Shown here piece after piece: positions 9,000 to 18,605 of a stretch of 64,000 nt of DNA (its first letter is position 1; each line of letters opens with the position of its first letter). The position numbers and the translations under genes were made by a program. The stretch is from contig NZ_RZNX01000006.1 of assembly GCF_003994465.1 (NCBI RefSeq), positions 62,001 to 126,000 on the forward strand, read 5' to 3'. The notes below the pieces were generated by a model. It ran no database searches and was not told the DNA's origin. It was given only the letters and a program-made list of their open reading frames with translations. This DNA comes from Paenibacillus zeisoli. GTDB lineage: Bacteria > Bacillota > Bacilli > Paenibacillales > Paenibacillaceae.

Positions 9000-9227
9000 C
9001 TATTGGCGGAATTGTCCAGCTAGTTGTTGTTCAGCAAGGGTAACCAGACGTTTCGTAATTGTACCCCCGATTGAACCGTTCTCATAAGAAGTCAGGTTAC
9101 CTGCGTAACCGTCTTGTGGAAAAGCAATACCCAGTTCTTGAGCAACTTCGTATTTCATTTGTTCGAGAGCTCCAGATGCCTGTCTTACTACGAGATTATT
9201 GCTGCTGCTGTTGTTGTTTTGAGCCAT
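9000..9227 (-). CDS. Alpha/beta-type small acid-soluble spore protein
   Basis: A 75-residue protein with both hallmark SASP segments: [11 protein letters not shown] (including the glutamate of the GPR protease cleavage region) and [12 protein letters not shown]. These proteins coat spore DNA, giving UV and heat resistance, and are degraded on germination. An N-rich N-terminal tail precedes them. The start has GGAGGAGGTG upstream on the minus strand. It lies divergent from nrdR and between housekeeping genes, as is usual for scattered ssp genes. Expression in the forespore from a sigma-G promoter is expected but I did not identify one. Confidence 0.97.
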   Translation of the reverse strand: MAQNNNSSSNNLVVRQASGALEQMKYEVAQELGIAFPQDGYAGNLTSYENGSIGGTITKRLVTLAEQQLAGQFRQ

Positions 9228-9338
9228 TGTTGTTCACCTCCTCCGGTTGGTACAACTATTATGTCTCGTGACTCGCAATCTCATTACGGAAAGAAACATG
9301 AATTTTTTGGGAATCCTAGAGATGAAGGAAGTGATGAT

Positions 9339-9809
9339 TTGAAGTGTCCTTACTGCGATTATTTGGGGACCAAGGTGCTCGATTCGAGACCTGCCAATGA
9401 TAATCGCTCTATTCGCCGCAGAAGAGAATGCGAGCAGTGCAGTCGGCGATTTACTACATTCGAGATGGTGGAAGAAACCCCGCTGATTGTAGTGAAGAAG
9501 GATGGAAGCCGGGAAGAATTCAGCAGAGAGAAGATGCTGCGTGGTCTGATTCGTGCTTGTGAGAAGCGTCCTGTCTCTGTCGAGCAGCTGGAGACCATCG
9601 TGTCGGAAGTGGAAAGATCGCTCAGGCATACGGCCATCGCTGAGGTTGAGAGCCGTTATATTGGTGAGCTTGTGATGGAACAGCTCTATCCTGTGGATGA
9701 AGTAGCTTATGTCCGTTTTGCCTCGGTGTACCGACAGTTCAAAGACATCAACATGTTCATGAAGGAGCTTAAGAGTCTGTTATCCAAAAGTACAGTAGTG
9801 GATGACTGA
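9339..9809 (+). CDS. nrdR: Transcriptional repressor NrdR
   Basis: A 156-residue repressor of ribonucleotide reductase genes. The N-terminal zinc ribbon has C3, C6, C31 and C34 (MKCPYC and CEQC). The ATP-cone starts with [21 protein letters not shown] chose TTG 9339 because it gives the family's MKCPYC start and usual length and has AAGGAAG upstream; an in-frame ATG at 9261 would add 26 residues with no homology I recognise. A small membrane-protein gene follows 24 bp later. Confidence 0.95.
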   Translation: MKCPYCDYLGTKVLDSRPANDNRSIRRRRECEQCSRRFTTFEMVEETPLIVVKKDGSREEFSREKMLRGLIRACEKRPVSVEQLETIVSEVERSLRHTAIAEVESRYIGELVMEQLYPVDEVAYVRFASVYRQFKDINMFMKELKSLLSKSTVVDD

Positions 9810-9833
9810 GTGATAATGAAGGTGAGGATGAGA

Positions 9834-10010
9834 ATGGAGAAAAGCGCAGGCTTGTCGCTCGGATTCTTGGCTGGCACCACATTTGGCAGCGGGATCTCGT
9901 TTCTCCTCAGCTGGCAATCTTACGATCTGGTTCTCCTGGTGAGTCTCTGTGGAGCGGCCGGGGCCTTTGCCGGTCTGTACATCAGCCAGAAGCTAGCTGT
10001 GAAGTCTTAA
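9834..10010 (+). CDS. Small hypothetical membrane protein
   Basis: A 58-residue protein with two hydrophobic stretches (about residues 5-25 and 29-50) separated by a short polar turn, and a basic C-terminus. ATG 9834 is favoured because AAGGTGAGG at 9819-9827 is well spaced from it; earlier in-frame starts overlap that site. It resembles small glycine-rich two-pass proteins, but I do not recognise a family. It is probably co-transcribed with nrdR. Confidence 0.6.
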   Translation: MEKSAGLSLGFLAGTTFGSGISFLLSWQSYDLVLLVSLCGAAGAFAGLYISQKLAVKS

Positions 10011-10092
10011 GTCTGGTTCTTATGTGAAGCAGCAAATGAAGAAGTGTGATCTTGAAGAGTGTTGAAGAGTGTTGAAGAGTAATCTCGAAATG

Positions 10093-10238
10093 TGAACAAG
10101 TCGAAGTTTGATCACTCGGGTGCATGAACCATTCGAGGAAGGATCATCTTGGTGTATGATCAACTTAAGATACGATCAACTCGAGGAATGATCATCTCGG
10201 ATCTATGATCATTTTGAAGCATCACCAAATCGAAGGAA
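10093..10238. repeat. Degenerate 16-bp tandem repeat array, nine units
   Basis: Nine consecutive units of 16 bp (two of 17) start at 10093, 10109, 10125, 10141, 10157, 10173, 10189, 10206 and 10222. The approximate consensus is TGATCATCTCGAGGAA; well-preserved units are CGATCAACTCGAGGAA and TGATCATTTTGAAGCA. Upstream, GTTGAAGAGT is repeated at about 10060-10080. The array does not encode a protein I can support and sits between nrdR and the mannan locus, ending 4 bp before a terminator. Confidence 0.8.
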
Positions 10239-10242
10239 CACC

Positions 10243-10280
10243 AAAAAAGCAATTGACGGGAGATCCGCCAATTGCTTTTT
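10243..10280 (-). terminator. Bidirectional terminator ending the mannosylglucose phosphorylase operon
   Basis: AAAAAAGCAATTG (10243-10255) pairs with CAATTGCTTTTT (10269-10280), with A/T runs on both sides, so it can work in either direction. Its likely job is to end the minus-strand epimerase-GH130 operon. Confidence 0.8.
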
Positions 10281-10357
10281 GTTATTGCACTAAGTTACTG
10301 AACTAAGTTACTGCCCTTGTTACTGTCCTTAGTTACTGCCTTAGTTACTGCTCTTGA
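10281..10357. repeat. Six-unit 12-13-bp tandem repeat over the stop of the GH130 gene
   Basis: Units beginning GTTA(C/T)TG start at 10281, 10294, 10307, 10319, 10332 and 10344, with consensus GTTACTGCCCTTA. On the minus strand every unit reads CAGTAAC or a close variant, and the stop of the GH130 gene (TAA, 10341-10343) lies in this repeated motif, so the last codons and the 3' untranslated region are repetitive. Confidence 0.75.
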
Positions 10358-11522
10358 GCAGGTCCTCGTTCCGTTCAATCAAGCTCTTCCGCTGAAGGGC
10401 GTTGTCCAGGGAACGATATGGATCCTCCGGTGTGTTGAACGTATAGTCCACCAGCTTCTCGATCGTGGTTGTCGCGATATGGATGCGTGTATCACTGGAA
10501 GCATAGTAGATGAACACATCATTATTCTCATTCACCACTGCACCGTTGCAGAAGATAACGTTTGACACATCGCCAACGCGCTCATCGTCATAAGGGGCAA
10601 TAAAGTGTCCGCCCGGCTTTGCGATAATTTTCGTTGGATCTTCGAGACTTGTAGCGAAAGTATAGAGTACATAACGCAGACCAGCTGCCGTGTTGCGCAC
10701 GCCGTGAGCGATATGAATCCAGCCTTTGTCGGTCTTGATTGGAGCAGGACCCTGGCCGTTCTTCACTTCATATACAGTATGATATCTGCGCTCATCGATG
10801 ATATCTTCTTGATCAATCACCGGATTTAGGATGTCATCACACAGGCCAAAGGCAATCCCGCCGCCGGAGCCTGTGGAGATGAAGCCATCCTGCGGACGAG
10901 TGTAGAAGGCGTATTTACCATCCACCAATTCAGGATGAAGCACCACATTACGCTGTTGTGGAGACTTGGTCTGAATATTAGGCAGGCGCTCCCATGTCTT
11001 GAGGTCATTCGTTCTGACAAAGCCAGCCTGGGCTACAGCGCTGGAAGTATCAAATGGAGATGCCTCAGGATCCTTGCTCTCGGAGCAATAAATGCCATAG
11101 ATCCATCCATCTTCATGAAGTACCAGACGCATATCATACATATTTGTCTCAGCAGCATCGATATCTTCCCATGTCAGCGGAGTGTCGATAAAGCGGAAGT
11201 TGTCGATCCCGTTGTCACTTACAGCGAGAGCAAAGATCGATTTACGATCCAAACCTTCGGTTCTGACAACCAGATAGTATTTACCTTCAAAGTAAATAGC
11301 GCCAGGATTCAGGGTAGCGTTAATTCCGAGTCTTTCCATGAAATGCGGATTAGTCTCTGCATTCAGATCAAATCTCCAGTGAACTGGAACGTGATGACGG
11401 GTAATTACCGGATATTTATATCTGTCATATACGCCGTTGTAAAAATCCTCGTTCAGTTCGTTCTTGCGAGTGATCAGCTGTTCCTGCTTGGCAAGAACCT
11501 CTTTATATTTGGGATGTATCAT
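10341..11522 (-). CDS. GH130 4-O-beta-mannosyl-glucose phosphorylase
   Basis: A 393-residue intracellular five-bladed propeller enzyme. It most resembles GH130 subfamily 1, which phosphorolyses Man-beta-1,4-Glc to mannose-1-phosphate and glucose. Support comes from [20 protein letters not shown] at the N-terminal blade, NMYDMRLV with D130 at the position of the known proton donor, [21 protein letters not shown] for phosphate and sugar binding, and a length close to 390. The start is 2 bp after the stop of the epimerase gene; the pair epimerase plus this phosphorylase is the known route for mannobiose through mannosylglucose. It has no signal peptide. Substrate is inferred from family and neighbours. 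Confidence 0.9.
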   Translation of the reverse strand: MIHPKYKEVLAKQEQLITRKNELNEDFYNGVYDRYKYPVITRHHVPVHWRFDLNAETNPHFMERLGINATLNPGAIYFEGKYYLVVRTEGLDRKSIFALAVSDNGIDNFRFIDTPLTWEDIDAAETNMYDMRLVLHEDGWIYGIYCSESKDPEASPFDTSSAVAQAGFVRTNDLKTWERLPNIQTKSPQQRNVVLHPELVDGKYAFYTRPQDGFISTGSGGGIAFGLCDDILNPVIDQEDIIDERRYHTVYEVKNGQGPAPIKTDKGWIHIAHGVRNTAAGLRYVLYTFATSLEDPTKIIAKPGGHFIAPYDDERVGDVSNVIFCNGAVVNENNDVFIYYASSDTRIHIATTTIEKLVDYTFNTPEDPYRSLDNALQRKSLIERNEDLLKSSN

Positions 11523-11524
11523 GG

Positions 11525-12697
11525 TTATTCGTTCACCCTTTCCATAATTTCAAGACAGAATCGGCTGTTATGATATGGACATTTCCATGCCCCGTTTATT
11601 TCTCTTGGTGTAGGTGTGCCATCCGGATCAATAGACCAGTACCATTCTCCACCAGCGCGTTCATCAATCAGATTGTTCTTGATATAGATCCAGAGGTTGT
11701 CAGCAAGCTCCTGGAATCTAGAATCCCCGGTCCGCTCATAGGCATTGTAGAAACCTACAATTGCTTCCGCTTGTACCCACCATACCCGAGTCTTATCCAG
11801 ATGATCCCCCTCTTGTTCATTCATCATGGAGCCGTCTTCCTGCATAGCATGATCTGCGATATTGTACGCAATATCGATGACCATTTGAACATATTCCGGC
11901 TTCTCAAGGCCCAGTGTCCGAAGCGTCTGATCCATCAGCCAGCTGGCCTCGATGTCATGACCAAATGACTTAAGATCAAGCAGGGAGGTCCACTGTTTGT
12001 CGAAGAACACACCCAGGTATTTGGTCTCGGCATTGTAAATCTTGGAATAGAGAATCTCAAGCAAGTTCTCTAGTGCTGCTCTAACACGGATGTCCGGCCA
12101 GACTTTGTAGAGATTCGTATACGCTTCCAAAACGTGAATATGTGTGTTCATCGTAATGTCAGCTACAACCCCATTTTCGCTGAGCATCTCATTAGGAGTC
12201 TCCGTCCACTTGCGGTCGAATTCTTCCTTGTAAGCATTAATCTCCTTGTCAAATCCCACATCCTCGATCAGTAGGAAGAGCTGCTTGGCAAGCTCAAGAG
12301 CTTCCGGATCTTGGGATGCTTTGTAGTATTCGCTGAGAGCATATATTCCGAACGATTGGGTATAGACGTGTTTTCTGGTGTCAGCAGGGTTGCCTTTATA
12401 ATCAACCATCCAGTACAAACCGAGGAATTCATGGTCAATAACTTTATCCCGCAGGAATTTATAGGCATGAGTGGCAAATGGAAGGTATTTCTCATTCTTC
12501 GTGATGACGTAAGCAGAAGAAAAAGCCCATAAAATTCTCGATGTGGCAATCCCGCCTTTATCTGCCTGTTCATTTCTTTGGAGTTCATAATTGACTTCGC
12601 CATAGAATCCACCATGGGATTCATCGATACATGCTGACCAGAAGGGAAGGATGTGTTCGTGCAATTCCCGGGCTACTTCGGTTTTTAATTTTTGCAA
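11525..12697 (-). CDS. Cellobiose 2-epimerase (AGE family), likely acting on mannobiose
   Basis: A 390-residue (alpha/alpha)6-barrel enzyme of the N-acylglucosamine/cellobiose 2-epimerase family. Typical blocks are [12 protein letters not shown] near residue 30, [18 protein letters not shown], the histidine in [50 protein letters not shown] and [12 protein letters not shown]. Cellobiose 2-epimerases convert Man-Man to Man-Glc, the substrate of the GH130 gene directly downstream. The start is TTG 12697 with GGAGGTG about 10 nt upstream. The promoter (12747-12775) and a LacI-type operator (12724-12742) lie just before it. Confidence 0.92.
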   Translation of the reverse strand: MQKLKTEVARELHEHILPFWSACIDESHGGFYGEVNYELQRNEQADKGGIATSRILWAFSSAYVITKNEKYLPFATHAYKFLRDKVIDHEFLGLYWMVDYKGNPADTRKHVYTQSFGIYALSEYYKASQDPEALELAKQLFLLIEDVGFDKEINAYKEEFDRKWTETPNEMLSENGVVADITMNTHIHVLEAYTNLYKVWPDIRVRAALENLLEILYSKIYNAETKYLGVFFDKQWTSLLDLKSFGHDIEASWLMDQTLRTLGLEKPEYVQMVIDIAYNIADHAMQEDGSMMNEQEGDHLDKTRVWWVQAEAIVGFYNAYERTGDSRFQELADNLWIYIKNNLIDERAGGEWYWSIDPDGTPTPREINGAWKCPYHNSRFCLEIMERVNE

Positions 12698-12723
12698 AAG
12701 AAAATTACACCTCCAAAAGTAAA

Positions 12724-12775
12724 GTAAACGATAACTTTATAACTTAATTCTAAATGCCTAAAAACCTTCTGTCAA
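12724..12775 (-). promoter_or_regulatory. Promoter and LacI-type operator of the epimerase-GH130 operon
   Basis: On the minus strand TTGACA (12770-12775) and TAGAAT (12747-12752) have a 17-bp spacer. Just downstream of the expected transcription start is the operator, read on plus as GTAAACGATAACTTTATAA (12724-12742). It matches three other sites in this locus, so repression by the LacI-family protein at 17392-18435 is likely. Confidence 0.85.
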
Positions 12776-12847
12776 TTCATATTGAAGGAGTTTAAAGAGG
12801 TTATTTTACGGAAAATGTGAAAAAACAACTAAATTTACGATCCAATA

Positions 12848-12900
12848 TTGACTAGTAAGCGCTATCAATATAAAATCTTTGTGAGTTTACCGTTAACTTA
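12848..12900 (+). promoter_or_regulatory. Promoter of the GH26 mannanase with cre-like site and LacI-type operator
   Basis: TTGACT (12848-12853) and TAAAAT (12871-12876) are spaced by 17 bp. The spacer begins with AGTAAGCGCTATCA (12854-12867), one mismatch from the cre consensus bound by CcpA. After the start point lies GTTTACCGTTAACTTA (12885-12900), a copy of the locus operator. The promoter therefore seems to combine glucose repression and substrate induction. Confidence 0.85.
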
Positions 12901-12922
12901 ATAATAAGTTTTTGAAAGGGGT

Positions 12923-15900
12923 ATGTTCGTGAAGAAGGGGAAAATGTTATCCGCATCAACCGTAGCACTGCTTGTTATCTCTTTGCTTTCGTCCTCTGGA
13001 TCAGCCTACGCGGCCTCAGGAAATGAGTCTGCTGGATCACCGACAGCTAGTACGCATTGGGCTAATGTGAGTATTGAGAAATGGAAGTCAAATGGCTTGA
13101 TTCGTGGTTATGAAGACGGGTCGTTCCATCCTGACCAGCCGATTACGAGAGCAGAGTTCGCGACTATACTTAACAAGGTGTTTGGTTATTATGACAAATC
13201 AGGCACTTCATTCTCGGATGTATCCGCAGATTCGTGGTATTCGGACGCCCTCGCTATTGCGAAGAAAGCAGGGTATTACCAGGGGTTTGAGAACAATGAG
13301 GCACGTGCGAATACGAAAATTACACGTGAGGATGCAGTAACCCTCCTTGCACGAGCGTTTGTACTTAAAGGCAGTAATCCGGCATCTTTTAGCGATGCAA
13401 AGGATATTAACGCTTATGCCAAAGATGCCGTGAATGCACTGATTCCATTTGTAAGCGGTTACCCAGACGGTTCATTTAAGCCCCATGCTCCGATCACTCG
13501 GGCCGAAGTTGTTACCCTGATCGACAAGCTGGTTGCAGGTTATTATGCGAATGCAGGAACCTTACAAGGAGGCAATATCCAGGGGAATGTGGTTATTAAC
13601 CATGAAGGAATAACCTTGAAGGATACCACGATTACCGGGAATTTATATCTGTCCTCCGGGATTGCTGACGGCGAAGTCACACTTGATAATGTAACTGTGA
13701 AGGGTACGACCTTTGTGGCCGGGGGTGGAGATCATACGATTATCGTACGTAACTCAACGCTGGGTAATGTCGATGTGAATCGTAAAGAAGGCAGTGTTAG
13801 AGTGCTAGCAACAGGCACCACTGCAATGGGGCAAGTGGTTGCGAACAGCAAATCCAAGCTCGAGCTCGGTACAGGAACCTCAGTTGATCATGTTGTGGCT
13901 AATCAAATCCTGGAATTAATCGCCGAAAGCGGAACAACGATCAAGAAGCTTGAAATACTAAGCACGGCTGCTGGAACAACGATTGACTCAAAAGGGAATA
14001 TTAACGAATCCATCCTTAAGGCTAGCAATGTAAAAGTTAACGGAAACCCGGCTGTTCCCGGAGATTTCAGTATTAATAAGGGTCAAGTTATCGCAGGCAG
14101 CGGAGGGACAGGAGCTTCTCAAGGCACTGCTTCTACAGGTGGAAATGGATCGACACCGGGAAGCGGCGGGGGCAACAGTGGACCGGTTGTTGGAACCGCG
14201 AATCTAGTGGATGCCGAGGCTTCGGATACGACACGCGCCTTGTTCGCTTATTTGTCGGATACACGCGGGAAGCAGGTACTCTTCGGCCATCAGCATGCGA
14301 CGGATGTCGGGCTGTCCTTTGCCAATGAGACTACAATCTCGGGTGAACAATCCGACGTTCTGAACTCAGTTGGTGACCTGCCTGCTGTATACGGGTGGGA
14401 TACGCTGAGCCTCGAAGGGAAAGAAAAGCCGGGTGTTGCGAACGACCCAGACCAGAGCCGCGAGAATCTGGCTGACCTGATGAAGAAGGCTCACAATAAG
14501 AACGGGATCATTACACTCAGCTCGCATATGCCGAATTTTGTAACGGGTGGAAGCTTCAATGATACCAAAGGAAGTGTTGTAGAGCATATTCTCCCCGGCG
14601 GAGACAAGAACGCGGAATTTAATGCTTTTCTTGATCAAATCGCCAAGCTTGCGAACAATCTGAAGGATGATCAAGGTAAGCTGATTCCAGTTATGTTCCG
14701 TCCGTTCCACGAGCAGAATGGTGGATGGTTCTGGTGGGGCGCTCAGACTACAACCCAAAGTGAGTATGTAGAAATCTACAGATATACCGTGGAATATTTG
14801 CGTGATATTAAGCAAGTTCATAACCTGCTGTATGTATATTCTCCAAATGGTGCATTTAGCGGAACGGAGTCCAAATATCTGGCTACTTACCCAGGGGATG
14901 ATTATGTAGATATTCTGGGTATGGACCAATACGATAACCAAGACAATCCAGGAAGTGATGGATTCGTAAGCGGCCTAGTCAGCGACCTGGCTATGATCTC
15001 CAAGTTGGCAGATTCCAAGGGTAAAATCGCAACGTTCTCCGAATTTGGCTACAGTCCAATGGGGATGAAGACTTCTGGCAACAAAGATGTGGAATGGTTC
15101 ACCAAGCTGCTGAATGCGATCAAGAATGATCCGAATGCGAAGCGGATCGCCTATATGCTGACATGGGCGAACTTTAATCTGGACGGAAATCTATTCGTTC
15201 CTTACAAAGATGCAGGTAATCTAGGCAGTCATGAGCTTCTTCCTGATTTCGTTAAATTCTACAACGATCCATATACGGCATTTGCCAAGGAAGTTGGAGA
15301 TGTGTACGCCAAATCAGTGAAAGCCAGCACCGAGAAGCCATTCATGCATATCGCCTCCCCGGTTAACGGCTCTACCGTGAGATCGGCTACTACGAAGATT
15401 CGCGCTAGAGTGCTGAATGAGAATCCGTCCAAGGTTACTTATTCGGTGGAGGGGTCTACTACTGAAGTTCCAATGGTATGGGATGCCGCAGAGAGCTATT
15501 ACACGGCAGACTGGTCGCCAGACGCTGCTCTAAATGGCAAAACAGCTGCTTTTACCGTACATGTATACAATGCGAATGGAGTCCTGCAGCCAGAGCTTGA
15601 CCAGACTAGCAAAGTCTTCGTCAAAGTTCCGGAAGCCTTGCTGAAGCAGTACACATTTGACAACGGCATTGGCGGAGTCTTGAATAATGGAACTTGGTCT
15701 GCGAGCAACACGTTGACGATGGACCTCAAATCCGCTGATTTCAACGGAAGTGGAGCACTTAAGCTGGATGTAGCCGGGCTGCAGCAAGCGGACACCTGGC
15801 AGGAGCTTAAGCTTGGACTGTCAGATCTGGACACGGCTATGCTCAAGGAAATCAAACGTGTGAAATTTAATGCCTATATCCCTGTCAGCCTTGGTGCGAA

Positions 15901-17212
15901 TAATGCGGACGCCAGTATTCAGGCTGTTGTGCAGCTTCCACCGGATTATTCTGACCCGGGTAAGTTCGGTATGAACATGACCACGAAGAAGCTGACAGAT
16001 TTGGACAAGACAAGTGACGGCAATTATTATGTATATCCAGTAAGTATTGATATTACGAACCCAGAAGCTTCTGCCAATGCTACAGGTCTAGCATTCTCCT
16101 TGATTGGAAATGGACTTAGTGGAGATGGCTCCGTCTATGTAGATAATCTTGGACTTTACAGTGTGTATCAGGAACCAACCTCAGATCCGGCAGTTGTGGA
16201 TGATTTCGAAGGATACATGGGCAGCTCCGATGCGGCAGCGGCCAAGTATATCTCGCAAGGTGATGGCGGGATGGTAACTCTGAATACAGACAACAAACAA
16301 GGCGGTAACTACGGCATAGCCTATAATTACACCCTTGCCTCTCAAGGGTATGCGGGGGTATCCAAGACGCTCAACGATGTAGATTGGTCTGGATTCAACC
16401 AGCTGCAGGCGTGGATTAAGCCGGATGGAAAGGGGCAGAAGCTGGTCATCCAGATTCATGTGAAGACGGGGGATTATGAGTATTATCCGAATACCTCAAC
16501 TACCGACGCTCGCTTGGAGAAAATGAATCTTGCAGAATTTGTTCCTGTACATGGTGCAACAGGCCCGCTGACCAAGGAGCTGTTAAAGACGGTGAGCAAG
16601 TTCTCCATTTACACCAATGCAGTTGGCAGCTATACCGGGACAATAACGAACACCATGTATTTCGATGACATTAAGGCTGTCTACGATAGTGCGGCGCCAG
16701 TTCTATCCAACGGAGGTTCTGGGTCAGACAGCAGTGCACATGCTCCAGGGATTCTGTATGACTTCGAAAGCGACACACAAGGCTGGGGTCTGAATTCCAG
16801 TGAGAACAAGGCCAGTGCAGCTGCGCCTGAAGTGACTGCGGCTGAGCACTCTGAAGGAGCGCAGGCATTGAAGTCGACCTTTACCCTGGGCACCGGATCG
16901 TTTGAACTCAAGAATGATACGGCTCTCGATCTGACAGGCCTTAAATCAATCACAGTTAAAGTGAAGCTCTCTGCTGGCAAGGCCAAAGCCCGTCTATATA
17001 TCAAGACAGGAAGCAATTGGTCTTGGTTCGATAGCGGAGTGCCGGATACCGCCAATGTGGATTCTGCAGGCTTTGCTACAATTACTCTTTCTCTGGATAG
17101 TGTAACGGACCTGAATCAAGTTAAATCCATGGGGCTGAAGCTGGAATCCTTCGAGGGTTCAGGAGATTCCGCTGTCTATATGGATGAGGTTACCCTGGTT
17201 GGAGCTAATTGA
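12923..17212 (+). CDS. Cell-surface GH26 beta-mannanase with SLH domains and C-terminal carbohydrate-binding modules
   Basis: A 1429-residue secreted endo-beta-1,4-mannanase. Order: signal peptide (about 1-31, cleavage after AYA); three SLH domains (about 42-210; motifs GYEDGSFHPDQPITRAEF and GYPDGSFKPHAPITRAEV) that anchor to cell-wall polymer; a beta-helix-like repeat segment (about 215-395); a Gly/Ser/Thr linker; GH26 catalytic domain (about 425-790); an Ig-like module (about 810-905) and three beta-sandwich modules resembling CBM11/23/27-type domains (about 910-1080, 1090-1255, 1270-1429). The acid/base is E597 in FRPFHEQNGGWFWW and the nucleophile is E707 in TFSEFGY. GTG 12929 is a better-spaced start from GAAAGGGG than ATG 12923. 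It acts first, cutting mannan outside the cell for uptake by the nearby ABC importer. Confidence 0.95.
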   Translation: MFVKKGKMLSASTVALLVISLLSSSGSAYAASGNESAGSPTASTHWANVSIEKWKSNGLIRGYEDGSFHPDQPITRAEFATILNKVFGYYDKSGTSFSDVSADSWYSDALAIAKKAGYYQGFENNEARANTKITREDAVTLLARAFVLKGSNPASFSDAKDINAYAKDAVNALIPFVSGYPDGSFKPHAPITRAEVVTLIDKLVAGYYANAGTLQGGNIQGNVVINHEGITLKDTTITGNLYLSSGIADGEVTLDNVTVKGTTFVAGGGDHTIIVRNSTLGNVDVNRKEGSVRVLATGTTAMGQVVANSKSKLELGTGTSVDHVVANQILELIAESGTTIKKLEILSTAAGTTIDSKGNINESILKASNVKVNGNPAVPGDFSINKGQVIAGSGGTGASQGTASTGGNGSTPGSGGGNSGPVVGTANLVDAEASDTTRALFAYLSDTRGKQVLFGHQHATDVGLSFANETTISGEQSDVLNSVGDLPAVYGWDTLSLEGKEKPGVANDPDQSRENLADLMKKAHNKNGIITLSSHMPNFVTGGSFNDTKGSVVEHILPGGDKNAEFNAFLDQIAKLANNLKDDQGKLIPVMFRPFHEQNGGWFWWGAQTTTQSEYVEIYRYTVEYLRDIKQVHNLLYVYSPNGAFSGTESKYLATYPGDDYVDILGMDQYDNQDNPGSDGFVSGLVSDLAMISKLADSKGKIATFSEFGYSPMGMKTSGNKDVEWFTKLLNAIKNDPNAKRIAYMLTWANFNLDGNLFVPYKDAGNLGSHELLPDFVKFYNDPYTAFAKEVGDVYAKSVKASTEKPFMHIASPVNGSTVRSATTKIRARVLNENPSKVTYSVEGSTTEVPMVWDAAESYYTADWSPDAALNGKTAAFTVHVYNANGVLQPELDQTSKVFVKVPEALLKQYTFDNGIGGVLNNGTWSASNTLTMDLKSADFNGSGALKLDVAGLQQADTWQELKLGLSDLDTAMLKEIKRVKFNAYIPVSLGANNADASIQAVVQLPPDYSDPGKFGMNMTTKKLTDLDKTSDGNYYVYPVSIDITNPEASANATGLAFSLIGNGLSGDGSVYVDNLGLYSVYQEPTSDPAVVDDFEGYMGSSDAAAAKYISQGDGGMVTLNTDNKQGGNYGIAYNYTLASQGYAGVSKTLNDVDWSGFNQLQAWIKPDGKGQKLVIQIHVKTGDYEYYPNTSTTDARLEKMNLAEFVPVHGATGPLTKELLKTVSKFSIYTNAVGSYTGTITNTMYFDDIKAVYDSAAPVLSNGGSGSDSSAHAPGILYDFESDTQGWGLNSSENKASAAAPEVTAAEHSEGAQALKSTFTLGTGSFELKNDTALDLTGLKSITVKVKLSAGKAKARLYIKTGSNWSWFDSGVPDTANVDSAGFATITLSLDSVTDLNQVKSMGLKLESFEGSGDSAVYMDEVTLVGAN

Positions 17213-17261
17213 TTAGACTTACTCGGTGAAAAGCCTGCCTTTGTTGTAATGAATTAAGAAT

Positions 17262-17307
17262 TGCCAAACAGCAAGTCTCCGACAAGAGGAAGACTTGCTG
17301 TTTGGCA
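17262..17307. terminator. Long hairpin downstream of the mannanase gene
   Basis: TGCCAAACAGCAAGTCT (17262-17278) is perfectly complementary to 17291-17307, giving a 17-bp stem with a 12-nt loop. No T run follows, so it may act as a 3' stabiliser or weak terminator. It lies between the converging mannanase and LacI genes. Confidence 0.65.
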
Positions 17308-17340
17308 TACACAGGATTTGTTCGAAGTGTTAGATACATA

Positions 17341-17385
17341 AAAAGGCTCTCTCCCCGGATTAAATTCCTGGGGAGAGAGCCTTTT
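17341..17385. terminator. Bidirectional terminator between mannanase and LacI genes
   Basis: AAAAGGCTCTCTCCCC (17341-17356) pairs with GGGGAGAGAGCCTTTT (17370-17385), a 16-bp perfect stem with A/T ends. It can serve both convergent genes; the LacI gene stops 6 bp away. Confidence 0.9.
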
Positions 17386-17391
17386 CATTAC

Positions 17392-18435
17392 CTATACGAC
17401 AATGGATTGTACCTTGTCTCCATGATTCTCGTTCAGTGATCTGACCGAATCACGATATACAATCTTACCTTGAACTAGCACGCGCCCGAAGCGCTTGTTA
17501 GGTTGGGTTACTTTTTGCATAATGGAATTCACCGAGGTTGTTGCCATCTGTTCAATGTCCACTTCAACCGTGGTCAGAGAAGGGGATGTCAACGTAGCAT
17601 AGATATCATTATCGAATCCGACTACGGAACAGTCTGCTGGAACGTTGTAGCCCATGGACTTCAGCTTATCCGTTAACAGATAAGCGACCTGATCGCAGTT
17701 GCAGACAAAAGCGGAAGGTAAAGGGGTTGGAATCTCGATGTCGATGTACTTTCCTCGCTTATCCCGGTCATTGATAATGTAGTTGTTATTTAACGGAATG
17801 TCATGCTCAAGCAGGGACTTATAATATCCCAGAAAGCGGTCTTGAATACTGCTGGTGGAATGAAGGTTACCGACGTAGGCAATATCCCGGTGTCCATTAC
17901 GGATGAGATAGTTCGTAATTTCGTAAGAACCATAGAAGTTATCCGTGATGACAGAGTCGATATCCGCATGTTCGTCATAGAAGTCGGTGAAGATCTTAGG
18001 CAGATCCATGTTTTCGATCACTTCAATGTATTCTTTGCTGATCTGACCAATCACGATGATCCCGTCTACCTTTTTCTCGGAGTAAATTCTCGGGAGATTA
18101 AGCTGCTCTTCATCCTCGCTGTTGAGGATGTTGAGAATGCCATAGTAGCCGTAACTATCCAGCAGACTGGAGATGTGCTGATATATTCTCAAGTAAAAGG
18201 ATTGGGCGAGCCCGGTGAATCGCTCCGGAATAATAACGCCAATATTGTAAGAAAGACCCTCTTTCATTGACTTAGCCGCTGTATTGTACCGGTAGTTCAT
18301 CTCAGCCGCAACCTGCTTGATCTTAGCCTTTAATTCGTCACTAACCCCTTCTTTATCCCCCAGGGCCTTGGAGACTGTAACACTGCTAACGCCTAGTTTC
18401 ATGGCTATATCCCGCATAGTAACATTGTTCTTCAT
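17392..18435 (-). CDS. LacI-family repressor of the mannan locus
   Basis: A 347-residue regulator. The N-terminal helix-turn-helix has TMRDIAMKLGVSSVTVSKAL and the hinge region MNYRYNTAAKSM. The periplasmic-binding-like effector domain (about 60-335) has YNIGVIIPERF, KVDGIIVIGQ, RNGHRDIAYVGN, PSAFVCNCDQVA and CSVVGFDNDIYA. ATG 18435 is chosen because the HTH begins at once and GGTGGTGATCGG precedes it. It lies between the mannanase and the importer genes. Four similar operators with a CG centre lie at its own promoter and at three mannan promoters, so a mannooligosaccharide-responsive repressor is the simplest reading. The effector is unknown. Confidence 0.92.
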   Translation of the reverse strand: MKNNVTMRDIAMKLGVSSVTVSKALGDKEGVSDELKAKIKQVAAEMNYRYNTAAKSMKEGLSYNIGVIIPERFTGLAQSFYLRIYQHISSLLDSYGYYGILNILNSEDEEQLNLPRIYSEKKVDGIIVIGQISKEYIEVIENMDLPKIFTDFYDEHADIDSVITDNFYGSYEITNYLIRNGHRDIAYVGNLHSTSSIQDRFLGYYKSLLEHDIPLNNNYIINDRDKRGKYIDIEIPTPLPSAFVCNCDQVAYLLTDKLKSMGYNVPADCSVVGFDNDIYATLTSPSLTTVEVDIEQMATTSVNSIMQKVTQPNKRFGRVLVQGKIVYRDSVRSLNENHGDKVQSIVV

Positions 18436-18605
18436 CCGATCACCACCTATCACTCCTGCACTCAATTTCCAGAATCATCTAAATATCACTCTTTAGTATA
18501 CTAGCTAACTTGTTAATTATAAAGATCAAATCGTGCATCTTCACATGGTAATATCTCAGACTTACAAAGGATTTAGCATAACTGCAAGTTAAGTTACTTA
18601 ACAAT

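Noticed and set aside
10935..11573. 212-codon plus-strand frame opposite the GH130 gene
   Set aside because: The minus strand encodes a clear GH130 enzyme with conserved motifs; the plus frame is a shadow.
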